NCBI GenBank assembly: GCA_002551355.1
Contig: NTHE01000028.1
Span: 35,696-99,695 of the forward strand
Origin: Streptomyces sp. man185
GTDB lineage: Bacteria; Actinomycetota; Actinomycetes; Streptomycetales; Streptomycetaceae
Direction: 5' to 3'
DNA length: 64,000 nt
The position numbers were made by a program, and so were the translations under genes. Positions within the stretch are counted from its first letter, which is position 1, and every line of letters starts with the position of its first letter. The notes beneath the pieces were generated by a model. It was not told where the DNA came from and ran no database searches. It saw only the letters and a list, made by a program, of their open reading frames with translations. This document shows, piece by piece, positions 58,740-64,000 of this stretch.

Positions 58740-59707
58740 TGGTAGAGGGAGCCCGTGTTGAGGACCGGCTGGGCCGCGCGGTCACCGCACAGCACGACCA
58801 TGAGATTGCTGACCATTGCGGCTTTCCGCTCGGAGTCCAGCTCCACGATGTCCTGCTCGGCGATCCGGGTCAGGGCCATCTCGACCATGCCCACCGCGCC
58901 CTCGACGATCTGCTGGCGGGCCGCGACGACCGCGCCGGCCTGCTGGCGCTGGAGCATGGCGGAGGCGATCTCGGGGGCGTACGCGAGGTGGCTGAAGCGG
59001 GACTCGATGATGCGGACGCCCGCGGCCTGCACCCGGGCGGTCAGCTCGGCGGCCAGCTTCTCGGTGATCTCCTCCGCGTTGCCGCGCAGCGAGAGGCCGT
59101 CCTCCTCGTGGGCGTCGTACGGGTACTCGATGGCGATGTGCCGGACTGCCGCCTCGGTCTGGGTCGCGACGAACTCCAGGAAGTCGTCGACCTCGAAGAG
59201 CGCCTGTGCGGTGTCCTCGACCTTCCACACGACGATCGCGGCCAGCTCGATCGGGTTGCCGTAGGCGTCGTTGACCTTGAGCACGGCGGTCTCGTGGTTG
59301 CGGACGCGGGTGGAGATCTTCTGGCTGGAGGTCAGCGGGTTGATCCAGCGGAGCCCGTCGGCGCGGATGGTGCCGACGTACCGGCCGAAGAGCTGGATCA
59401 CCCGGGCCTCGCCCGGAGCGACCATCTTCACACCGCTCATGCAGAAGAAGGAGGCGATGGCGAGGAGCACTCCGAGGATGAGGAGCGCGACCCCGACGGC
59501 ACCGGCTCCGCTTCCGTTGAGAACGGCGCCGCCGATGACGAGGCCGATCCCCGCGATCACCCCGACGACCGTCAGGAGCAGCCCCAGGCCGCCCGGGATC
59601 GCGTGCGCGGTGACCTCCCTGACCTGCGGTGCGGGCATGTCGGGAGCATCGATGGAGAGATCCGCCGCCGGGGTGTCCGGGTGGTGGTTCTCGTGCTGTT
59701 CGGTCAT
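58736..59707 (-). CDS. SPFH/Band-7 membrane protein
   Basis: A 323-residue protein with two N-terminal membrane helices (ITAHAIPGGLGLLLTVVGVI and GVALLILGVLLAIASFFCMS) and an SPFH/PHB domain (about 100-290: VMVAPGEARVIQLFGRYVGT-like, RWINPLTSSQKISTRVRNHE). Flotillin-like scaffolds of this class organise membrane microdomains and protease access. It is coupled to the RHH gene. Diverges from the class A PBP gene. Confidence 0.9.
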   Translation of the reverse strand: MTEQHENHHPDTPAADLSIDAPDMPAPQVREVTAHAIPGGLGLLLTVVGVIAGIGLVIGGAVLNGSGAGAVGVALLILGVLLAIASFFCMSGVKMVAPGEARVIQLFGRYVGTIRADGLRWINPLTSSQKISTRVRNHETAVLKVNDAYGNPIELAAIVVWKVEDTAQALFEVDDFLEFVATQTEAAVRHIAIEYPYDAHEEDGLSLRGNAEEITEKLAAELTARVQAAGVRIIESRFSHLAYAPEIASAMLQRQQAGAVVAARQQIVEGAVGMVEMALTRIAEQDIVELDSERKAAMVSNLMVVLCGDRAAQPVLNTGSLYQ

Positions 59708-59745
59708 GGGGTCCCCCGTTCGGCGCGGTATCGCACCGCGCTAGC

Positions 59746-59761
59746 AATGTGATTACACATT
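59746..59761. promoter_or_regulatory. AATGTG-N4-CACATT palindrome
   Basis: A perfect 6+6 inverted repeat in an AT-rich island, about 39 bases upstream of the SPFH start. The operon includes an RHH protein that could bind it, or another regulator could. Confidence 0.55.
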
Positions 59762-59848
59762 ATCGATTCTCGCAACCTTGTCCACCCCTGGGGAGTCGGT
59801 TCCTGGGGAGCGGGTGCTGATTCTCACGTCCGTAAAAGGCCGGATCGC

Positions 59849-59877
59849 TTGTCTTTTGTCCCTGTCGTCGGTGTTAG
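59849..59877 (+). promoter_or_regulatory. Promoter of the class A PBP gene
   Basis: TTGTCT (59849-59854) and TGTTAG (59872-59877) separated by exactly 17 bases resemble a vegetative (HrdB) promoter. The predicted transcript would start about 60 bases before the ATG at 59947. Confidence 0.5.
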
Positions 59878-59946
59878 CTGGCAGGTCTGAGCGAACTGAG
59901 GAAACCGAGCGAACCGGTCGAGCAGAGAAGCGGGAGCAACACACCA

Positions 59947-62181
59947 ATGGGTCGAGCGGATGCGCGACGAGCCCAGGCGCAGGAGTCGCGCCGGGCCGTG
60001 AAGAGCGGCGGCATACGCAGACTCTTCACGTGGAAGAAGCTGCTGGGCACGTTCTTCGGGATCGTCCTGCTGGGCATGGGCGCCTTCGGCGCGCTCTACC
60101 TGTACGTCGACGTCCCCGCCTCCGGGAACTCCATGGCGGAGCGGCAGAGCAACGTCTACAAGTACAGCGACGGCACCGTCCTCGCCCGGACCGGCAAGGG
60201 CGTCAACCGTCAGATCGTCGACCTGGACGAGGTGCCGAAGAAGGTCCAGCACGCCTTCGTCGCCGCCGAGAACAAGACCTTCTACAAGGACCAGGGCGTC
60301 GACCTGAAGGGCACCACCCGCGGTCTCCTCAACACGCTCAGCGGCAAGGGCAAGCAGGGTGGCTCGACCATCACCCAGCAGTACGTGAAGAACTACTACC
60401 TGACGCAGGACGCCACCGTGAGCCGCAAGCTCAAGGAGCTGGTGATCTCGCTCAAGGTCGACCAGAAGAAGTCCAAGGACGAGATCCTCGCCGGGTACAT
60501 CAACACCGCCTACTACGGACGCGGCGCCAGCGGCATCCAGGCCGCCGCCCAGGCCTACTACGGCATCGACGCCAAGGACCTGAACGTCTCCCAGGGCGCC
60601 TACCTCGCCTCCCTCCTCCAGGCCCCCAGCCAGTACGACTGGAACTCCGCCACCGACACCGGCAAGCGCCTGGTCAAGGAGCGCTGGGCCTACACCCTGC
60701 GCAACATGGTCGAGATGGACTGGCTGACCGAGTCCGAGAAGGCGAAGCTGACGTTCGCCCGCCCGCAGAAGCCGAAGCCCGCCGAGGGCATGGAGGGCCA
60801 GACCGGCTACCTCGTCGAGGCGGCCAACAAGGAGCTGGAGAAGCAGGGCGTCTCCGCCGAGGACCGCGACGCGGGCGGCTGGACCTTCACCCTCACCGTC
60901 GACAAGAAGCGCCAGCAGGCGCTGGAGAAGTCGGTGGACGACCAACTGGAGTCCAAGCTCGACCGCGAGGGCAACAAGGTCGACGCCACCGTCCAGGCCG
61001 GCGCCACCTCCGTCGACCCGAAGACCGGCAAGGTCGTCGCGCTGTACGGCGGCGAGGACTACATCAAGCACTACATCAGCAACGCCACCCGCCAGGACTA
61101 CCAGCCCGCCTCCACCTTCAAGCCGCTGGTGCTCGCCTCCGCACTGGAGAACGAGTCGAAGACCCAGAGCGGCAGCCTCATCGGGCTCAACACGATCTAC
61201 GACGGCACCAGCAAGCGGCCCGTCGTCGGCAGCGACACCCCGTTCGCCCCGCAGAACGAGGACGACCGCAGCTACGGCCCGATCTCCGTCCAGAAGGCGA
61301 TGAACAGCTCGGTCAACTCCGTCTTCGCGCAGATGATCGTCGACGTGACGCCCTCCGCCGTCAAGGAGACGGCGCTCGGCCTCGGCGTACCGGACAAGAA
61401 CTTCCCCGAACGCCCCGCCGTCACCCTCGGCACGATGAACGCCTCGACCTGGGACATGGCGGGCGCGTACGCCACGCTCGACAACCACGGCCAGAAGGTC
61501 ACCCCGCACATCGTCCAGTCCGCCGAGCACCGCGACCGCACGGTGAACGCCGAGAAGCCCAAGCGGGAGCAGGCCATCAGCCGCGCCTCGGCCGACACCG
61601 TGACCAAGGCGCTCACCGGGGTCGTCGACGCCGGGTCCGGCACCGCGGCCAACACCTCCGCCTACGACGCGGCGGGCAAGACCGGCACCTCCGAGGACAA
61701 CAAGTCCGCCTGGTTCGCCGGGTACACACCGGAGCTGACCACGGTCGTGGCCCTCTTCGGCGAGGGCGACGGTGGCCGCAAGCAGGTCTCCCTGACCGGT
61801 ACGGCCAACTCCGGCCGCGCCAACGGCGGTGGCTTCCCGGCCCGGATCTGGGCCGACTACACCCTCGGCGCCCTCGGCGGCGGCTCGGACAAGACGTTCG
61901 ACCTCCAGGACGTGGAGCGCGGCGAGGTCCCCGCCCCGCCGACGCCCACCGAGACGCCCTCCGAGGAGCCCACCGAGTCCGAGGAGCCCACCCCCTCCGA
62001 CACGCCCTCCGAGACGCCGAGCGAGACGCCGCCCAGCGAGACCCCCACCACGCCCGCCCCGCCGACGGACAGCCCGACCGTCACCCCGCCCACCAAGAGC
62101 CCGGAGCTGCCGCCCCAGCCCGGGGAGGACGACGGCCAGCCGGGCGAACGGCCCGGCGGCAACGGGCTGCTCGGCCAGTGA
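59947..62181 (+). CDS. Class A penicillin-binding protein (transglycosylase-transpeptidase)
   Basis: A 744-residue bifunctional wall enzyme. It has a short cytosolic N-terminus, one membrane helix (about 32-52), a GT51 transglycosylase domain (about 70-250, AAENKTFYKDQGVD and GGSTITQQYVKNYYL) and a transpeptidase domain (about 320-600) with S389TFK392, the SVN box (NSSVNSV) and K578TG. A 120-residue Pro/Glu/Ser/Thr-rich tail follows. The first GT motif is ENKTFYKDQG rather than the usual EDxxFxxHxG. Its own promoter lies upstream. Confidence 0.94.
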   Translation: MGRADARRAQAQESRRAVKSGGIRRLFTWKKLLGTFFGIVLLGMGAFGALYLYVDVPASGNSMAERQSNVYKYSDGTVLARTGKGVNRQIVDLDEVPKKVQHAFVAAENKTFYKDQGVDLKGTTRGLLNTLSGKGKQGGSTITQQYVKNYYLTQDATVSRKLKELVISLKVDQKKSKDEILAGYINTAYYGRGASGIQAAAQAYYGIDAKDLNVSQGAYLASLLQAPSQYDWNSATDTGKRLVKERWAYTLRNMVEMDWLTESEKAKLTFARPQKPKPAEGMEGQTGYLVEAANKELEKQGVSAEDRDAGGWTFTLTVDKKRQQALEKSVDDQLESKLDREGNKVDATVQAGATSVDPKTGKVVALYGGEDYIKHYISNATRQDYQPASTFKPLVLASALENESKTQSGSLIGLNTIYDGTSKRPVVGSDTPFAPQNEDDRSYGPISVQKAMNSSVNSVFAQMIVDVTPSAVKETALGLGVPDKNFPERPAVTLGTMNASTWDMAGAYATLDNHGQKVTPHIVQSAEHRDRTVNAEKPKREQAISRASADTVTKALTGVVDAGSGTAANTSAYDAAGKTGTSEDNKSAWFAGYTPELTTVVALFGEGDGGRKQVSLTGTANSGRANGGGFPARIWADYTLGALGGGSDKTFDLQDVERGEVPAPPTPTETPSEEPTESEEPTPSDTPSETPSETPPSETPTTPAPPTDSPTVTPPTKSPELPPQPGEDDGQPGERPGGNGLLGQ

Positions 62182-62190
62182 GGGCCTGAC

Positions 62191-62237
62191 GGCATGAGGG
62201 AGGGGGCGGGCCATCGGCCCGCCCCCTCCCTCATGCC
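62191..62237. terminator. Very long bidirectional terminator
   Basis: A perfect 22-bp stem (62191-62212 with 62216-62237) with a 3-base loop (ATC) fills the 59-base gap between convergent genes. There is no T-run. Confidence 0.88.
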
Positions 62238-62240
62238 GCC

Positions 62241-64000
62241 CTACTGCGCCCGGGCCGCCATCTCGAACCAGACGACCTTGCCCGTCGACAGGCGCGTCGC
62301 CCCCCACCGCCGGGCCAGCCGGTTGACCAGGAACAGCCCGCGCCCGCCCTCGTCCGTCTCCCGGGCCCGGCGCTGCCGGGGCAGCTGCGGGGAGTCGTCG
62401 CCGACCTCGCAGCGCAGGATGTCGGTCCGCAGCAGCCGCAGCGTCACCGGCCGCTCCGCGTAGCGCACGGCGTTGGTGACGACCTCGCTGACCAGCAGCT
62501 CCACCTCGTCGGCCAGGTCGTCCAGACCCCAGCGGCTCAGCGCCCGCCGGGCGAGCCTGCGGGCCCGGCCCGGAGCCGCGTCCTCCGGCTCCAGGTACCA
62601 GTACGCCACATCGCTCGGGGCGATCCCGTCGAAGCGGGCGGCGAGCAGCGCGATGTCGTCGTCCCGGTCGCCCGGCCCGAGCATGTCCAGCACGTCGTCG
62701 CAGAGGGCCTCCAGCGGCGGCGAGTGGTCCGGGCCGGTGAGCTGCGCGGTCGCCGCGAGGCGCTCCCGCAGCTGCTCGATGCCCGTCCACACGTCCCGCA
62801 GCCGCGACTCCACCAGACCGTCGGTGTACAGCAGCAGCGTGGCCCCGGCGGGCGCGTCCAGCTCGACGGCCTCGAAGTCGACGCCGCCCACCCCGATCGG
62901 GGCGCCCGGCGGCACCCGCAGCACCTCGGCCCGCCCGCCCAGGTGCAGCAGCACGGGCGGCGGGTGCCCGGCGTTGGCGATGGTGATCCGGTGCGCCACC
63001 GGGTCGTACACCGCGTAGAGGCAGGTCGCCATCCGGTCGCTGCCGAGCCGCTGCGCCTGCTCGTCCAGGTGGTGCAGCACCTCCTGCGGCGGCAGGTCGA
63101 GCTGCGCCAGGGTCTGCGCCGTCGTCCGGAGCTGGCCCATGATCGCCGCCGAGGTCATGGAATGGCCCATCACATCGCCGACGACCAGCGCGACCCGGCT
63201 GCCGGGCAGCGGGATCGCGTCGTACCAGTCGCCGCCGACCCGGGCCGTCTCGGCCGCCGGGAGGTAGCGCGAGGCGAGCCGGACACCGGTGGGCTGGGGG
63301 AGCGAGTCGGGCAGCATCGTGCGCTGCAGCTCGTCGGCGATGTAGGCCTCGCGCCCGTACAGCACGGCCTTGTCGATGCCGAGCGCGGTGTGCGTCGCCA
63401 ACTGCGCCGCGACCAGCAGATCACTGGCCTCGAACGGGGTGCGCTCGGTGCCGCGCACGAAGACCGCCGCCCCGATGACCCGGCGCCGGCCGCGCAGCGG
63501 GGCCAGGATCGCCCGGTGCCCGGTGGGCACCGACCGGCCGGGGCCGAGCAGCTCCGGCAGTGCTGCCCGGGCCGCCGCCGAGTCGCCGAAGACCGGCCGC
63601 ACCCCGCGCAGCACCTCGGCCAGCGCACCGCCCGCCCGCACCTCGCACAGCTCGGCGGCGGGCATCAGGTCGGCCTGCGGGTCCAGGACGAGCGGGCGCA
63701 GCCGCTCGGTCTCGGAGCCGGACGCCTCGGCGCCCTCCTCGTCGCTGACGCGCAGCCGGTCGCTGCGCCGCAGCCGCAGGACGAACGGGCTCACCGGGCG
63801 TTCGTCACCGACCGGCAGCGGGTCGCGGAGGTAGACCAGGATCGCGTCGGAGAACGTCGGAACGCTGGCCCGGCACAGTCCGAGGACGATCTCGTCCAGG
63901 TCTATGCCCCGGGCGATCCGCCGGGTCGCCGCGCCGACGAAGCGCAGCCGGTCGCCCTCGCGGCGGGTGGCCGCCTGCGCGTCGGCGACGGCGGCCGTCC
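62241..64000 (-). CDS. GAF / SpoIIE-type PP2C phosphatase / HATPase regulatory protein (partial)
   Basis: The gene runs off the right edge, so its 5' end is missing; at least 586 residues are present. From the edge: part of a GAF domain (GIDLDEIVLGLCRASVPTFS), a second GAF-like region, a PP2C/SpoIIE phosphatase domain (ARVGGDWYDAIPLPGSRVAL, VGDVMGHS, and DDDIALLAARF) and a C-terminal anti-sigma-type HATPase (LVSEVVTNAVRYAE, GGRGLFLVNRLARRWG). Such proteins regulate alternative sigma factors by dephosphorylating anti-anti-sigma factors. The open frame continues beyond GTG 63794 to base 64000. Confidence 0.92.
   Translation of the reverse strand, partial: TAAVADAQAATRREGDRLRFVGAATRRIARGIDLDEIVLGLCRASVPTFSDAILVYLRDPLPVGDERPVSPFVLRLRRSDRLRVSDEEGAEASGSETERLRPLVLDPQADLMPAAELCEVRAGGALAEVLRGVRPVFGDSAAARAALPELLGPGRSVPTGHRAILAPLRGRRRVIGAAVFVRGTERTPFEASDLLVAAQLATHTALGIDKAVLYGREAYIADELQRTMLPDSLPQPTGVRLASRYLPAAETARVGGDWYDAIPLPGSRVALVVGDVMGHSMTSAAIMGQLRTTAQTLAQLDLPPQEVLHHLDEQAQRLGSDRMATCLYAVYDPVAHRITIANAGHPPPVLLHLGGRAEVLRVPPGAPIGVGGVDFEAVELDAPAGATLLLYTDGLVESRLRDVWTGIEQLRERLAATAQLTGPDHSPPLEALCDDVLDMLGPGDRDDDIALLAARFDGIAPSDVAYWYLEPEDAAPGRARRLARRALSRWGLDDLADEVELLVSEVVTNAVRYAERPVTLRLLRTDILRCEVGDDSPQLPRQRRARETDEGGRGLFLVNRLARRWGATRLSTGKVVWFEMAARAQ

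Noticed and set aside
59824..62790. 988-aa minus-strand open frame opposite the PBP gene
   Set aside because: Opposite a clearly conserved class A PBP; composition is antisense-like (Val/Leu/Asp/Gly) and it would run through the 22-bp terminator.
1..64000. tRNA or rRNA genes
   Set aside because: No T-loop consensus with matching acceptor stem and no rRNA-like sequence was seen; I cannot exclude a tRNA that a covariance search would find, but none is obvious.
1..64000. Insertion sequence, prophage or integrated plasmid
   Set aside because: No transposase, integrase or terminal inverted repeats were seen, and base composition is even apart from promoter islands.

Overview
The window is chromosomal DNA from a high-GC actinomycete, almost certainly a Streptomyces. 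The support is very high GC with third-position bias, many GTG and some TTG starts, ATGA/GTGA operon overlaps, a DasR-type site in front of a GH18 chitinase, and a gene content typical of a Streptomyces core region (GTP-dependent PEP carboxykinase, PIN-PhoH ATPase, isoprenyl transferase, ahpCD-oxyR, SpoIIE-type phosphatase). I found no rRNA, tRNA, insertion sequence, integrase or CRISPR array. About 59 protein genes are supported; the last runs off the right edge.

Layout. 0-9.8 kb: pckG, a small orphan gene, an AspC/AlaA-like aminotransferase, arylamine N-acetyltransferase, an L7/L12-C-terminal-like mini-protein, an imine-reductase-like oxidoreductase divergent from an HxlR regulator, a secreted trypsin-like protease, and a TetR gene divergent from a siderophore-interacting flavoprotein with paired palindromes between them. 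9.7-18.3 kb: a D-amino-acid utilisation module. A minus-strand pair (N-acyl-D-amino-acid deacylase, PLP D-amino-acid deaminase/aldolase) diverges from a plus-strand series (PfkB sugar kinase, IclR regulator, RidA, GntP/DsdX-type permease), followed by an Nramp-fold transporter lacking the canonical metal-binding residues. 18.3-20.1 kb: secreted chitinase.

20.6-42.7 kb is the most notable region: a large actinobacterial Tad/Flp pilus locus. In order it holds an orphan zinc-ribbon protein, CpaB/SAF, TadZ/CpaE, two TadE-like pseudopilins, TadA/CpaF ATPase, TadB, TadC, a NarL-type sensor kinase and response regulator, the Flp pilin, a TadG-like pseudopilin, a lipoprotein and an OmpA-family protein. 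Beyond these are a cysteine-rich orphan, some unrelated genes, and a 683-residue minus-strand protein that carries a near-copy of the Flp pilin core inside a multi-spanning N-terminus. A DUF192 gene and the A24 prepilin peptidase end the region. No secretin gene is present, as expected for a one-membrane cell.

42.8-64 kb is ordinary core and accessory content: a methyltransferase, a winged-helix HTH_42 protein, an orphan plus-strand intrinsic terminator suggesting an unannotated small RNA, an aldo/keto reductase, isoprenyl transferase, PhoH, a secreted SLT-domain protein with a long leader, an AI-2E family permease, ahpD-ahpC divergent from oxyR, a PadR-ABC-FtsX operon, a ribbon-helix-helix/SPFH pair, a class A penicillin-binding protein, and a truncated GAF-SpoIIE-HATPase phosphatase.

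Several start codons differ from the longest open frame. Each was chosen because a Shine-Dalgarno sequence sits at normal spacing and the longer frame would run through a promoter or operator.
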